A stretch of 64,000 bases of DNA from Candidatus Methylomicrobium oryzae (GTDB taxonomy: Bacteria; Pseudomonadota; Gammaproteobacteria; Methylococcales; Methylomonadaceae), in contig NZ_JAERVK010000001.1 in NCBI RefSeq assembly GCF_016745425.1, positions 310,001 to 374,000 of the forward strand. Reading direction: 5' to 3'. This document shows, one piece after another, positions 1 through 9,997 of this stretch. The first letter of the stretch is position 1; every line of letters starts with the position of its first letter. The translations under genes and the position numbers were made by a program. The notes beneath the pieces are model-generated. The model searched no databases and had not been told where the DNA came from. It saw only the letters and a program-made list of their open reading frames with translations.

Positions 1-636
1 GACCATCTCGGCGACATGGATTTCAAAGTCGCGGGTACCGCAGACGGCATCACCGCGCTGCAAATGGACATCAAGATCGACGGCATCACCGCTGAGATCA
101 TGAAGACCGCACTCGCGCAGGCGAAGACCGGCCGTATCCACATCCTCGGCGAGATGAATAAGGTATTGCCGGCCGCGCGCGAACATATGTCCGACTACGC
201 GCCGCGGATCATTACCTTCAAGATCGATCCGAGCAAGATTCGTGAAGTGATCGGCAAGGGCGGTGCGACGATCCGCGGCATCACCGAAATCACCGGCGCG
301 AGCGTCGACCTGACCGACGACGGCGTCGTGAAGATTGCCTCGGTCGACAAGGCGGCCGGCGAAGAGGCGCGCCGTCTGATTGAAGAGATTACCGCCGAAG
401 TCGAAGTCGGCAAGATTTACGAAGGCAAGGTCGTGCGCCTGATGGACTTCGGTGCGTTCGTGACGATCCTGCCCGGAAAAGATGGCCTGGTGCACATCTC
501 GCAAATCTCGAACGAGCATGTCGACAAAGTCAGCGACAAGCTGTCCGAGGGCGACGTGGTTCGGGTCAAGGTACTCGAAATCGACCGCCAAGGCCGCGTT
601 CGCCTTAGCATGAAAGAAGCGGAAAAAGAAGATTAA
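1..636 (+). CDS. pnp: Polyribonucleotide nucleotidyltransferase, C-terminal part (partial)
   Basis: This is the last 211 residues of PNPase, the phosphate-dependent 3'-5' exoribonuclease of the RNA degradosome. The frame is open from base 1, so the start lies outside the window. The visible part begins in the second RNase PH core ([13 protein letters not shown], a family signature), continues through the end of that core, then a KH domain at about residues 65-125 ([15 protein letters not shown] holds the GxxG loop) and an S1 RNA-binding domain at about 135-205 ([18 protein letters not shown]). It ends with a short acidic and lysine-rich tail, as is usual. A strong terminator follows directly, so pnp is the last gene of its transcript. 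Identification is secure. Confidence 0.98.
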   Translation, partial: DHLGDMDFKVAGTADGITALQMDIKIDGITAEIMKTALAQAKTGRIHILGEMNKVLPAAREHMSDYAPRIITFKIDPSKIREVIGKGGATIRGITEITGASVDLTDDGVVKIASVDKAAGEEARRLIEEITAEVEVGKIYEGKVVRLMDFGAFVTILPGKDGLVHISQISNEHVDKVSDKLSEGDVVRVKVLEIDRQGRVRLSMKEAEKED

Positions 637-654
637 GTTTTTTCTTGCCGCAAT

Positions 655-686
655 TTAAAAAAGGGCCTTTCGGCCCTTTTTTTTTG
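655..686 (+). terminator. Rho-independent terminator of pnp
   Basis: An inverted repeat aagggcc-tttc-ggccctt (661-678) is preceded by A residues and followed by a run of nine T. It starts about 25 bases after the pnp stop codon. GC-rich stem, four-base loop and T-tract are all present. Confidence 0.93.
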
Positions 687-779
687 CCATACTCAACGGC
701 GGGTAAAAATGCGTATTCCGGTGATTTATCTAGAGCATTTATTCATTGGTTGGAAACATAGCCTGAATTTCTGAAGAAG

Positions 780-1545
780 TTTAATCATTCTTCAGCATGG
801 AACTGATCAAGGATCCCGCCGAGATTCTGTCAAAGTTTATCGATAGTACGCTCTGCGGCTCTGCGCAGCAGGGCTTTGATTTTAGCGAACACTTGCTCGA
901 TCGGATTTAGGTTCGGGCTGTCAGTTGGCAGGTCTTGCAAGGTTGCTCCTTGTGCTTGAATGATCGCTTCGACCTCGGCCACTTTATGCGCCGGCAGATT
1001 ATCGCGGATGACGCTATCGCCGGGGCTTAACGTCGGTCCGAGCTGCGAACGCAGATATTCTTTGAAGGTATCAGCCTTCCTCGCCTGATCCCCCCGGTGT
1101 GGTTAGCCGATCGGCCCGCGATCCGGCCATGAAGGTCAGCGTTTGCCATTGGCCTGCCGCGCAGCGTCCTTACACCGAGCATCCCTTACAATTCTGCCAT
1201 AGCGTCGGCTCATGCCGTTCGTCATCCTGGTTTCATCCAGAAATACCCGCTTGGAAATATCGCAATATTGTTGCCAGGCTTGCCATTGATTCTTCCGTTC
1301 AGACGCCCTATACGCGAGCGGTTGTGAACGGATGCTTTTTATAGCGAAAACCCAGCTTCAGGCGCAGAAACTTATTCAGGGCCGCGATCGATAGGGTAAG
1401 GCATGTTCGGTTTCCAGCCAGCTTTGCAGTTCCTTCAATGTCATCGATGGGCTTACCGCTTGCGCTATTAGGGCATCAGCATAGGGTTCCAGAATCGCCC
1501 ATCGTAGCCGCCGGCTGGCTGGACACATGGCCGCTCTTTCGTCGA
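780..1545 (-). pseudogene. Degenerate IS630-family transposase
   Basis: The minus strand encodes broken pieces of an IS630-type DDE transposase in several frames. Readable blocks are MTLKELQSWLETEHALPYRS (about 1460-1395), LNKFLRLKLGFRYKK (about 1378-1335), QQYCDISKRVFLDETRM (about 1270-1215), VIRDNLPAHKVAEVEAIIQ (about 1012-955) and DSPNLNPIEQVFAKIKALL (about 920-865). The last three hold the catalytic D, D and E positions of this family (FLDET, IRDNLPAHK, NPIEQ). Frame changes and stops separate the blocks, and the N-terminal helix-turn-helix part is not visible. The element is therefore dead and probably truncated. No clear terminal inverted repeats were found. It lies between pnp and the exopolysaccharide locus. 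Confidence 0.8.
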
Positions 1546-1559
1546 GGGAAATAGAACAA

Positions 1560-2131
1560 TTATATATACTAGAATCTTATCTATAAATTAAGGATCTATG
1601 AGAAGTAGAATAAGTTTTTTTGCTAAGTTTTTTGTATTTTTAATAGTCGTTTAAGTCGATCTGTGTATTATGGCCCCGCATGACTAAAGTCGAGCTAAGA
1701 GCTTGCCATCAATGGTTTTAGGTTTGCTGCTTTTTTATATACGCTTCAGAATGACAGCTTCATGAGTCCAGGGATCATAAATATTTGAAAGAATAGGCAC
1801 AGATTAAGCCTTCTTTCAGGCAGAGAACAAGACTTTTTCTATTGTCGTCCGGTAAAAAACAGCGTATGGCGTAGAAGGTGCCTGGATCGCTAACTCACTT
1901 GTTTTAATTTTTTAAAAAGGTGCGGTTTTGACGAATTTGCTATTTTAATACTGTGTGAATTTAGTCTATCAATAAAAATAAGTCCTTTTTAAGAAATCCG
2001 CTGCCTCTAAAATATATTTTCTAGTGGAAAAATTATGTTTTTTTGATGATCATCACATACGTCGTAGGTAAGTAGACTTTATAATTTCCACGACTGCTAA
2101 TGCTGTTTAAATTCAATTAGGTACGTCAGCT
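1560..2131. other. AT-rich leader upstream of the exopolysaccharide locus
   Basis: About 570 bases with no credible gene. The stretch is visibly richer in A and T than pnp. It should hold the promoter and any regulatory sites for the first exopolysaccharide gene at 2132, but I could not pick out a convincing -35/-10 pair, sigma-54 site or riboswitch by eye. Confidence 0.5.
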
Positions 2132-3517
2132 ATGAAAATTCTATCTGAGCCACCGATTATTGCGTTGACAAGAAGAACGGTAGATCCAGCCGTCTGTGGA
2201 TTATCCTTTCTGGCTTTTGTGCTGTACTTTCAGGTTCCCTGGAACAGTTACCAAGGAATTCTATTGGTAGCCGTTGTGTTATTTTCCTGGATGGTTTCCC
2301 GAACGTTGAGACCATTACTGAGTTTTCGTGCGAGCGGCATTCACTCATACATTTTTGCTGTGCTGGCTGGAAGCAGCGTATTCATTTTCCTGATTTACTC
2401 TTTGTTTCTGAATACCCAATTTTCCGAGCATGTTCAAAAGTACGTCATCATGATCTGGCTGGTGTCCTTGCCGACATTATTGCTAGCCGCCCATGGGTTT
2501 CTGCATTTCTGGCTAAAATTTCGGCTGCATAAAACCAAAATTCGCAAATGTGTCATCGTTGGAGCCACGGAGGTCGCTTATCGATTAAGCAAGGAGATAT
2601 CAGAGGACCCCAGTCTTTTGATGCAGTTTGATGGGTTTTTTGATTCACGCGATAAGGACCGCCTTTGGAACGGCTGCCAGGGAAAACTATTAGGCAATAT
2701 GGATCATGTCTTATCGTATGTCAAAGAAAATGCCGTTCAGGTTGTCTTTGTCACGCTGCCGATTCGGAATGAAGAGCGAATTACTCGCCTGCTGGACGAA
2801 TTGCGCGATACAACGGCTTCGATTTATTTCGTGCCCGACATATCGAATTTCGACCTGATTCAGTCTCGAATTGATTCTATTCATGATATTCCCATCGTGT
2901 CCGTTTTGGAAAGTCCAATTAATCATTTAAATGCAATATGGAAATCTGCATTCGATTTCATAATCTCTTTAATTATTTTAATTATCATTTCTCCTGCCAT
3001 GTTCCTGATTGCGTTAGTCATTAAATTGACATCGCCGGGACCGGTACTTTTTAATCAAATCAGATACGGTCTCGATGGAAAAGAAATCAGAGTGTATAAA
3101 TTTAGGACCATGAATGTTTGCGAAAACGGCCCGACTATTAAGCAGGCGACCAAAAACGATCGCCGAATTTATCCTTTCGGAGGATTTTTAAGAAAAACCT
3201 CGTTGGATGAGCTTCCTCAATTTTTTAACGTACTCAAAGGCGATATGAGTATCGTCGGTCCAAGGCCTCATGCCGTTGCACATAATGAGGAATATAGAAA
3301 ACTTATTCAGGGTTATATGTTGCGTCATAAAGTCAAACCGGGCATCACCGGTTGGGCGCAGGTTCATGGATTAAGAGGTGAAACGGAAACGCTCGAAAAA
3401 ATGGAAAAAAGAGTGGAATATGACCTGGAATATCTGAAGAATTGGTCGTTGTTGCTGGATGTTCTTATCATTATTAGGACGTTCGGTGTCGTGCTCAAAA
3501 CGACGAATGCTCATTAG
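2132..3517 (+). CDS. Undecaprenyl-phosphate sugar phosphotransferase (WcaJ/EpsB type), initiates EPS repeat unit
   Basis: A 461-residue polyprenyl glycosylphosphotransferase that should transfer a hexose-1-phosphate (in this subfamily commonly glucose) to undecaprenyl phosphate at the inner membrane, the first step of repeat-unit synthesis. Hydrophobic helices fill residues 20-125 and are followed by a Rossmann-like CoA_binding_3 domain (about 130-260; KCVIVGATEVAYRLSKEI). Another membrane helix lies at about 273-300, and then the catalytic bacterial sugar transferase domain. Family hallmarks in the last part are SPGPVLFNQIRYGLDGKEI, YKFRTM, RKTSLDELPQFFNVLKGDMS and VGPRPHA. Length matches WcaJ-type enzymes. 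It opens the locus. The sugar donor cannot be read from the sequence. Confidence 0.93.
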   Translation: MKILSEPPIIALTRRTVDPAVCGLSFLAFVLYFQVPWNSYQGILLVAVVLFSWMVSRTLRPLLSFRASGIHSYIFAVLAGSSVFIFLIYSLFLNTQFSEHVQKYVIMIWLVSLPTLLLAAHGFLHFWLKFRLHKTKIRKCVIVGATEVAYRLSKEISEDPSLLMQFDGFFDSRDKDRLWNGCQGKLLGNMDHVLSYVKENAVQVVFVTLPIRNEERITRLLDELRDTTASIYFVPDISNFDLIQSRIDSIHDIPIVSVLESPINHLNAIWKSAFDFIISLIILIIISPAMFLIALVIKLTSPGPVLFNQIRYGLDGKEIRVYKFRTMNVCENGPTIKQATKNDRRIYPFGGFLRKTSLDELPQFFNVLKGDMSIVGPRPHAVAHNEEYRKLIQGYMLRHKVKPGITGWAQVHGLRGETETLEKMEKRVEYDLEYLKNWSLLLDVLIIIRTFGVVLKTTNAH

Positions 3518-3687
3518 AATATTATTTTTTCACTGCGGTAATTGTATGGAATTGGTAAAACAAGAAAATTTCGCAAGCTCTTGCTAAGGAAGAGTCTTTT
3601 CATAAGTTTTTTGTTTGATATTTTTTGTTTCTTTACGGCCTACACAGCATTTAGGTGGAGGGTTATGTTTTACTTTTGGAGGAAATT

Positions 3688-3978
3688 ATGATGATGAAGA
3701 AGCTGGTGATTTCGATTTCAGGCATGTTTATTTTGATGGTTAGCAGTCAGATATTTGCAGATCAAAAAAATGAGGTAAGTAAAGGCTTGAATATTACTTT
3801 AGCCAAGGACGCTAATGCTGCTGAGTTTCGTAAGGGCAAAGGCCATGGAAACGGCAATAACCATGGGAACGGTAACGGCCATGGAAACGGCCATGGAAAC
3901 GGCCATGGAAACGGCCATGGAAACGGCCATGGAGACGACAATCCCGGCCACTGCAGAAAAAGTGTATCTCCTTGCTAA
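3688..3978 (+). CDS. Small secreted Gly/Asn/His-repeat protein
   Basis: A 96-residue protein of unknown function. I chose the ATG at 3688 because a strong Shine-Dalgarno (ggagga, 3678-3683) lies just upstream and a typical signal peptide follows (MMMKKLVISISGMFILMVSS, likely cleavage after IFA). An in-frame ATG at 3655 gives 11 more residues but no good ribosome site. The mature part starts with about 30 ordinary residues and then consists of GNGH units (GHGNGHGNGHGNGHG) encoded by a tandem 12-base repeat, ending DDNPGHCRKSVSPC with two cysteines. Histidine every fourth residue suggests metal binding or a flexible matrix role, but that is inference. It sits between the initiating transferase and the polymerase, on the same strand. 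Confidence 0.72.
   Translation: MMMKKLVISISGMFILMVSSQIFADQKNEVSKGLNITLAKDANAAEFRKGKGHGNGNNHGNGNGHGNGHGNGHGNGHGNGHGDDNPGHCRKSVSPC
3839..3935 (+). repeat. Tandem 12-base repeat (ggccatggaaac) inside the small secreted protein
   Basis: The 12-base unit ggccatggaaac, encoding Gly-His-Gly-Asn, is repeated in register with few changes. The last five or so copies are almost identical at the DNA level, which points to recent slippage or expansion. Copy number probably varies between strains. Confidence 0.85.
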
Positions 3979-4253
3979 CGAGGAAATGTTTTAGTTAAGG
4001 CAAGCTTCGGAGGAATGGATTCTGTATATCAGTGGAGGAGTTTGCCTTAATTTGGCTTTTTGGTTTTCCCAATACCTCTTTGCTATAAGTATGCCGGAAC
4101 GGCGGAGCTTTTTAATGGCTTTTCGAGCATAAGTGTTTTTTGAGCCCAGTAAACAATAGGTGTAGTAATTGTTACTGAGCTTGTTTCGCAAGCCACAATC
4201 ATTAGCCTAATAGCAGAGTTGGATACACATTTTGAAAAAATGAACAAATTTTA

Positions 4254-5711
4254 ATGCAAATGAACGGATTCTCACTATCCGGTTTTTTTCTTTGGATAGA
4301 ACGTTCGATTTATGTTGGATTCTTGGGGGTATTTATCGTATCTCCTTTACCCTTAGGCAGTAATCGAGGATGGGCATCGCTGGCGTTATCCGCTGTATTT
4401 CTGATGCTTTTGGCTGGGTATCTAGTTGTAGAGTGCTACCGAATGACCAGAGAGCCAACTAAAAGCCAAGCACAACCCAACCATTTGGGAAAGTTTCTGT
4501 TACTGTTTGTCGCTTTTTGGATGTGGGGTCAAGCGTCTCCTGTTCTGCTGGCGGACTGGCTGACCGTTTTATCTCCGGCCACAGTGGAAATTTATACGTC
4601 GGCGTTAAACGTATTGTCTTCCGATCACACCGAGAATGCATTTCCTGTTTCTTTGGAACCTGGAAAAACGCTCGATAAAGCCATGCTGACATTAGGCTGT
4701 TTTGCAATGGTCTGCTTAATGAACGGATTGATTAACAGTCGGAAACGGCTGGTACAGTTTTGCTATATGCTGATTTTAACGGGAGTATTCCAAGCGTTTT
4801 ACGGCACTATGATGGTACTTACAGGTGTGGAATATTTATTTTTTGTGCCTAAAGAAGCCTATATCGGCAATGCGACAGGCACCTTCGTGAATCGGAACCA
4901 TCTTGCCGGCTACCTGGAAATGACTCTGCCGATAGGCATTGGCTTGTTATTGGGTTCACGCAAAGTCTCGGATCGGGGCCGTCATCATTGGCGCGGGATT
5001 CTGGCTTATGCCCTGCAAACCTTGCTGAGCCCGATTGCCGTTTTACGCTGCCTGCTGGTCGTGATGGTGATCGGCCTGCTGATGACTCACTCACGGATGG
5101 GTAATGCGGCTTTTTTCAATGCGCTATTGATCACCTCGACGATAGCCTTTCTGTCCACCAAACAATTTCGCCGTCCAGGCTTCGTTGCGGTCATCGTCAG
5201 TATCGTTGCGGTCGATATAATTCTGTTAGGGACATGGTTCGATATCAGCAAAGTCGTGGAAAGAATCGAAAATACCGGCCTCGACCATGAAAGCCGTGAC
5301 GAAGTTGTTCAATATGTGATGAAGATGATCCCCGATTTTTGGCTGGCGGGCACTGGCGCAGGTACATTCGCTTATATATTCCCCAAATACACTGGATTTG
5401 TCGGCGGTTTTTACGATTATGCCCACAACGATTATCTGCAGCTGTTAGTGGAACTGGGCGTTATCGGTTGTATCCCGCTGGCGGCTTATTTAATGCTTGG
5501 CCTTCAAAAAGGATGGGCGCTGCTGCAGTGTAGCAAATCAAAACTGCTGAATGGAATGGGGTTTGCCTCGATTATGGGCACTGTCAGCCTATTGATTCAT
5601 TCCACGGTCGATTTTAATCTGCAGATACCCGCCAACATCCTATTGTTTGTGGCACTCCTGGCTTTGCCGCGGGTAGCCGAGCAAGCGCTCGGCAATTGCT
5701 CCTCGATTTGA
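4254..5711 (+). CDS. O-antigen ligase/polymerase family membrane protein (Wzy_C type)
   Basis: A 485-residue polytopic inner-membrane protein with about 10-12 hydrophobic segments. A large soluble loop (about residues 345-395) ends in the Wzy_C family signature YAHNDYLQLLVELGVIG. Members either polymerise lipid-linked repeat units (Wzy) or ligate polymer to an acceptor (WaaL). The locus has a second member of this family at 16304, so the roles of the two cannot be told apart from sequence alone. The next gene (EpsL-like) starts 12 bases after this stop codon, or overlaps it if a TTG start is used, indicating one transcript. Confidence 0.88.
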   Translation: MQMNGFSLSGFFLWIERSIYVGFLGVFIVSPLPLGSNRGWASLALSAVFLMLLAGYLVVECYRMTREPTKSQAQPNHLGKFLLLFVAFWMWGQASPVLLADWLTVLSPATVEIYTSALNVLSSDHTENAFPVSLEPGKTLDKAMLTLGCFAMVCLMNGLINSRKRLVQFCYMLILTGVFQAFYGTMMVLTGVEYLFFVPKEAYIGNATGTFVNRNHLAGYLEMTLPIGIGLLLGSRKVSDRGRHHWRGILAYALQTLLSPIAVLRCLLVVMVIGLLMTHSRMGNAAFFNALLITSTIAFLSTKQFRRPGFVAVIVSIVAVDIILLGTWFDISKVVERIENTGLDHESRDEVVQYVMKMIPDFWLAGTGAGTFAYIFPKYTGFVGGFYDYAHNDYLQLLVELGVIGCIPLAAYLMLGLQKGWALLQCSKSKLLNGMGFASIMGTVSLLIHSTVDFNLQIPANILLFVALLALPRVAEQALGNCSSI

Positions 5712-5722
5712 CGGTTATACGA

Positions 5723-6964
5723 GTGAATTATCGCAAGATTGCCTGGTGCTCGTTGGTGTTTTGCGCCCCGGCGCCAGGGGCTGAAGTGCTGGATATTCGG
5801 AAAGATCCGGTTATTTTTCCAGTTGGCCCGTTTGAGTTCGCGCCTATTTTCGAAGCGGCGGAGTCATACAATGACAACATATTTCAGCAGGATAGATTCA
5901 AAAAGGCCTCCTTTCTGACGCAGTTTCACGCCGGGGGGCAATTGGCGCTGAAAAGACAATTGAACCGATATACTTTGACTTATACCTTACAAAGTTCTCA
6001 ATATCACAACAGCCCACAAGACGATTATGTCGATCATTTTGTCGGCGGTTCATCGCATGTTGAATTTACCCGCCGTAATCGGCTCGACATCAATCTGGGG
6101 TATCTAAATAGCCATTATCAGAGAGGGGTATTTCTAGGAAGAGATTTGCTAAGCTCCACAGGGCAAGCCGAGCCTGATCAATATCGTTTATACAGCGCCG
6201 GTGCCATCTACCGTTACGGCAGGGTCGAAGCCAAAGGTAATCTGGAGTTAAAGTTCAATGTTCAGAACTATACCTTCCAAAATAACCCCGAGTTTACGGC
6301 TAGACAGGAGAGAACGCAGTTCGTAACGACTCCCGGTTTTTATTTCCGGATAGAGCCAAAAACGACGTTACAGGCTCAGGTTGAAAATACATGGGTCAAG
6401 TACAGGCAGACCGAGGCATCGGCCTTCGATAGCATAAAGCAGCGTTTTTTGTTTGGAGGTACTTGGCAGTATTCGGTCAAAACCCAATTTGTTGCACGGG
6501 TCGGTTACTTGCATCAGGAGTTCGACAATTCTCAATTCAAGCAATTTAATGATGCGACATGGGATCTAGCCGTTAATTGGGCGCCATTAAGTTATTCGCG
6601 CCTAAATCTGACCATCTCGCGTGATGCGGCCCCAACGCTTGCGAGCAGTAATATTCGGGCGTCCGACCGTTTCCGTATGAGCTGGGAGCATGACTGGACC
6701 CCGCGTGTCAAGACTCAACTGTTCGGGGCGCGAGAAAATGCCGACAATCTTGGTGTAAATCGTCAGGATGACTATACCTCGTTCGGCTTCGACTTGAATT
6801 ATGGGCTCCGGCGCTGGCTGGGCATCGGCATCAATTATTCGTATCGAAGTCTGGAGTCGAGCAATAGAGACTTCGATTTTAATCAGAATACGATCATGTT
6901 TTACATTACCGGCAATCCGCGTATTTCCGATGATGCCCAGGCCCCTTGGGCATCATGGTATTGA
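5723..6964 (+). CDS. EpsL-like outer-membrane beta-barrel of the exopolysaccharide operon
   Basis: A 413-residue protein that resembles the EpsL family of putative outer-membrane beta-barrels found in exopolysaccharide operons next to Wza/Wzc genes. I chose the GTG at 5723 because it gives a short signal sequence (VNYRKIAWCSLVFCAPAPGA, then EVLDIRKDP). A TTG at 5696 overlapping the previous gene is the alternative. The mature part opens with FAPIFEAAESYNDNIFQQD, typical of this family, and continues as alternating polar/aromatic strands with many Tyr and Arg. The C-terminus (NTIMFYITGNPR..) is less barrel-like than in porins. The probable role is in polymer secretion or anchoring at the outer membrane, and this is a family-based inference. 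Confidence 0.82.
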   Translation: MNYRKIAWCSLVFCAPAPGAEVLDIRKDPVIFPVGPFEFAPIFEAAESYNDNIFQQDRFKKASFLTQFHAGGQLALKRQLNRYTLTYTLQSSQYHNSPQDDYVDHFVGGSSHVEFTRRNRLDINLGYLNSHYQRGVFLGRDLLSSTGQAEPDQYRLYSAGAIYRYGRVEAKGNLELKFNVQNYTFQNNPEFTARQERTQFVTTPGFYFRIEPKTTLQAQVENTWVKYRQTEASAFDSIKQRFLFGGTWQYSVKTQFVARVGYLHQEFDNSQFKQFNDATWDLAVNWAPLSYSRLNLTISRDAAPTLASSNIRASDRFRMSWEHDWTPRVKTQLFGARENADNLGVNRQDDYTSFGFDLNYGLRRWLGIGINYSYRSLESSNRDFDFNQNTIMFYITGNPRISDDAQAPWASWY

Positions 6965-6980
6965 AGTGATAAAGACAATT

Positions 6981-7529
6981 ATGAAAAAAATTTTATTTTT
7001 ATGTTTTGCATTACTCGGACCGGCCGTTGCCCATGCAATTTCTGAGCCCCCAGCGGAAAGCAGCTTAATGTCCAATTACGAGCTCGGAGCAGGAGACAAA
7101 ATTATGATTACAGTGTTTCGCGAGCCTGACCTGACTTTGGAAGCCAAGCTGACAGATGCCGGCACGATCATCTTTCCTTTTCTCGGCGAAATGAACGTGA
7201 AAGGTTTAACGGTGGGCAGATTGAAGGACAAAATTACACAGAGCCTTAGCGGCCGTTATCTGAAAGATCCAAGGGTTACCGTATCGGTTCTGGAATATCG
7301 CGAGTTTTTCGTGAACGGCGAAGTCAACAGGCCGGGGGCGTTTCCTTATCTGCCGGGGCTCACTGTGCAAAAAGCCATCTCGATAGCCGGCGGCTTTACC
7401 GAGCGGGCTTCGCAATCGAGCGTTCTGCTCGAGCGAGAAAAGGACGTGGCCCGCCAAGGCATCGAGGTTGAATTGGATGCGCCGATCGCGCCCGGTGATG
7501 TGGTGATCGTCGAGGAGAGCTTTTTCTGA
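6981..7529 (+). CDS. Polysaccharide export protein (Wza-like, short, single SLBB)
   Basis: A 182-residue outer-membrane/periplasmic export protein. A signal peptide is present ([19 protein letters not shown]), then a Poly_export domain ([19 protein letters not shown].., about residues 35-115) and one SLBB domain ([20 protein letters not shown].., about 115-180). There is no lipobox cysteine at the cleavage site and only one SLBB repeat, so this is the short form, not the full Wza octameric channel. It would partner with the EpsL-like barrel and the Wzc-like kinase. The start was set at the ATG with the signal peptide; upstream codons in frame overlap EpsL and look spurious. The stop shares one base with the next start (TGATG), implying translational coupling. 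Confidence 0.92.
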   Translation: MKKILFLCFALLGPAVAHAISEPPAESSLMSNYELGAGDKIMITVFREPDLTLEAKLTDAGTIIFPFLGEMNVKGLTVGRLKDKITQSLSGRYLKDPRVTVSVLEYREFFVNGEVNRPGAFPYLPGLTVQKAISIAGGFTERASQSSVLLEREKDVARQGIEVELDAPIAPGDVVIVEESFF

Positions 7530-9811
7530 TGAATGATTTGAAGTTGAGGCCCACTGCCCAGATGGCTATGTCTGAGCGGCAGTTCAATATGGATAGAATC
7601 CTACAGGATGAGGTTTTTCTCGAAGAAGACAGCATAGATTTGCGTCATTATTGGGGCGTCGTCCGCCAATATCAATGGCGGATCTTGCTGTTGGCTATCG
7701 TGGCAACTGCTTTGGTGGGGCTATTCGTGTTTTCGATGAAGCCGGTCTATCGTTCTTCCGCAACGCTGTTGGTGGAAGGGAAGCAGGGCAATCTGCTTTC
7801 GATCGAAGACGTGTATTCGATGGATATGTCCAGGGCGGAATATTTTCAAACCCAGTTTGAAATCATTAAGTCCCCCGATTTGGCACGTAAGGTTATCCGC
7901 AGCTTGAAGTTGGCCGCGCACCTCGAATTCAGCGATTTACTGCCGGAAAAAGAAAGCCAGGCGTTTTGGACGGATTGGCTCGCGCTGCTGCCGGCGCTTG
8001 TTCCCGAAAGATCGGAAAGCAACGAAGCCGATGAAGCCATCAAGGCTGAAGAAGCCTTAGTGAAAGAGTTTCTGGAGAGACTGACCGTCAAACCCCGCCT
8101 GAAGACGCAGTTGGTCGATGTCAGCTTCGACGCTAAAGACCCCAAGCTGGCTCGGGAAGTAGTGAACGCATTGGGCGAGGCATTTATCGAGAGCGGCCTT
8201 GAAGCGCGTATGGAGGACACCCGCAAAGCGGCGGTATGGCTTTCCGAGCGTCTCCAATCCTTAAAGGACAGATTGAGCGAATCCGAAAACCGCTTGCAGG
8301 ACTACCTGGCCAAGGAGCATCTGGTCGATTTGGAAGGCGTGTTGACATTGAGTACCAAGGAAATAGAGCAAAACACCGCAACCTTGGCGAGTGTGCGCCA
8401 GGCTCGTTTCGAAGCGGAAAACCTCTATAACAAAATCAAATCGGGCAAAGGGCTTGAGCAGGCTCCTGAGGTATTGCAGGATCCGGTTGTGATGGATCTG
8501 AAGAGCAAGAATGCCGAACTGGCGCGTAAGGAGTCGGATCTTGCCGAACGCTACGGGCCGGAGCATCCGGCGATGGTGGCCGTGCATTCGGAGCGAGCGT
8601 CGATAAAGGAATTGCTGGACAAACAATTGGCGAGCATCGCCTCCAGCATCAAGAGCCGTTATGAAATTGCCAGGGCCAATGAGCAGGCGGTTCTTTCCAG
8701 CATAGAAGGCAATAAATCGCAGGTGCAACATATAAGCCGGAAGCAAACGCGTTTGAGCGAATTGCAGCGCGAAGTCGAATCGAACAAAAAACTGTATGAG
8801 ACCTTTATCAACCGCTTCAAAGAGGCTAACGAAGCTGCCGAACTTGGAGCCTCCAATATCCGTTTTATCGATAAGGCCAGTACTCCAATCGAGCCGGAAA
8901 AACCGAGGAAAAAGCTGATCCTGGCGTTGACTTTTGTCGGCATACTGTTTTTAGGCGTGCTGATAGCTTTCCTGCTGGATTATCTGGATTCCACTTTCAA
9001 ATCGCCGGACGATATCGAAAGAAAGCTCGATCAGCCTTTCCTGGGCGTCATGCCATTGCTGGATAGGCTGCGCAATCAACCCGAAGCATTGGGGCAATTA
9101 GTCATGCAGGAACCGCGCGGCGTGTTCGCCGAAGCCGTACGTACGATCAGAACGGGTTTGGTATTATCGGCATTGGATAGCCCGCATAACATCTGGATGG
9201 TCACATCGTCGTTTCCGGGAGAAGGGAAATCCACGCTCGCGATGAGTTTGGCGCAATCCTTGGCGCAACTTGATAATGGCGGCAAGCGGGTGCTGCTGAT
9301 AGAAGCCGATTTGCGCAGACCGACGTTGGCAAAACGCTTTCAGCTCCCTCCCAAATCGGTCGGTCTTACCCATGCGTTAGCTCTACATGCCAAGCTGGAC
9401 GAGTGCTTGCATTCCGTGCAGGGACTGGCTTTGGATGTACTGCCGGCCGGTATGCCTCCTCCCAATCCTCTGGAGTTGCTGGCATCCAAGGCATTTGCCG
9501 AATTATTGGAAGAACTGGAAAAACGCTACAGCCTGATTCTGATCGACTCGCCTCCGGTGCATGCGGTCAGCGATGCGCAATGGCTGGCGCAGCACGTGCG
9601 CTCTGTCATCTACGCGGTCAAGGCTGATGCTACATCGATCAAGGCTGTGAAGGATGGACTTAAAATGCTCGAACGGTTTGGCGCCCCGTTGGCCGGCATC
9701 GTGCTGGCTCAAATGGATGTCGAAAAGAGCAAGCGTTACGGTCACGGCGAATATAGCGGTTATTACTATTACCAAACATCATATGGAGCCGATGAAGCCA
9801 ACCTCTCTTGA
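7529..9811 (+). CDS. Exopolysaccharide chain-length regulator fused to BY-kinase (Wzc/GumC-like)
   Basis: A 760-residue inner-membrane co-polymerase. The Wzz domain lies near residues 30-120, with the first membrane helix at about 48-68 ([19 protein letters not shown]). A long coiled periplasmic region (about 230-460) and a second helix (about 472-492) follow. The cytoplasmic tyrosine kinase domain has Walker [11 protein letters not shown] (about 558), Walker A' [11 protein letters not shown] (about 590) and Walker B LILIDSPP (about 668). The tail is a tyrosine cluster ([13 protein letters not shown]) for autophosphorylation. These enzymes set chain length and drive export with the Wza-type channel. 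The partner phosphatase is encoded next. All kinase motifs are intact. Confidence 0.95.
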   Translation: MNDLKLRPTAQMAMSERQFNMDRILQDEVFLEEDSIDLRHYWGVVRQYQWRILLLAIVATALVGLFVFSMKPVYRSSATLLVEGKQGNLLSIEDVYSMDMSRAEYFQTQFEIIKSPDLARKVIRSLKLAAHLEFSDLLPEKESQAFWTDWLALLPALVPERSESNEADEAIKAEEALVKEFLERLTVKPRLKTQLVDVSFDAKDPKLAREVVNALGEAFIESGLEARMEDTRKAAVWLSERLQSLKDRLSESENRLQDYLAKEHLVDLEGVLTLSTKEIEQNTATLASVRQARFEAENLYNKIKSGKGLEQAPEVLQDPVVMDLKSKNAELARKESDLAERYGPEHPAMVAVHSERASIKELLDKQLASIASSIKSRYEIARANEQAVLSSIEGNKSQVQHISRKQTRLSELQREVESNKKLYETFINRFKEANEAAELGASNIRFIDKASTPIEPEKPRKKLILALTFVGILFLGVLIAFLLDYLDSTFKSPDDIERKLDQPFLGVMPLLDRLRNQPEALGQLVMQEPRGVFAEAVRTIRTGLVLSALDSPHNIWMVTSSFPGEGKSTLAMSLAQSLAQLDNGGKRVLLIEADLRRPTLAKRFQLPPKSVGLTHALALHAKLDECLHSVQGLALDVLPAGMPPPNPLELLASKAFAELLEELEKRYSLILIDSPPVHAVSDAQWLAQHVRSVIYAVKADATSIKAVKDGLKMLERFGAPLAGIVLAQMDVEKSKRYGHGEYSGYYYYQTSYGADEANLS

Positions 9812-9997
9812 GGAAGATTTCTGGCGCAGGCGGCTTCAGTCGCGAGTGAAGATTGTACTCCCCTCCCATGAAGGGGAGAGGGCTGGAGTGAGGGAGATCA
9901 TGGTCTCTTTCATCTAATCCCTTCCAAAGAAGGAAGTTGTTTTTAGCGGTTCACATAAATACTAACCTAACCACCAACTAAGCATTAGGCCTAACCC
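9812..9997. other. Spacer with purine-rich repeat-like tract
   Basis: The 186 bases between the kinase and phosphatase genes contain a tract (cccctcccatgaaggggag, then agggctggagtgagggag) that looks like a dispersed low-complexity repeat. Related ccct/aggg tracts occur near 46560-46625 and 53169-53205. No promoter or terminator is evident. Confidence 0.4.

Noticed and set aside
3991-4191. 66-codon minus-strand frame before the first polymerase
   Set aside because: No ribosome site, no recognisable domain, and opposite in direction to the surrounding operon.
6801-6980. 60-codon N-terminal extension of the Wza-like protein
   Set aside because: It overlaps the EpsL gene in another frame and precedes a clear signal peptide at 6981.
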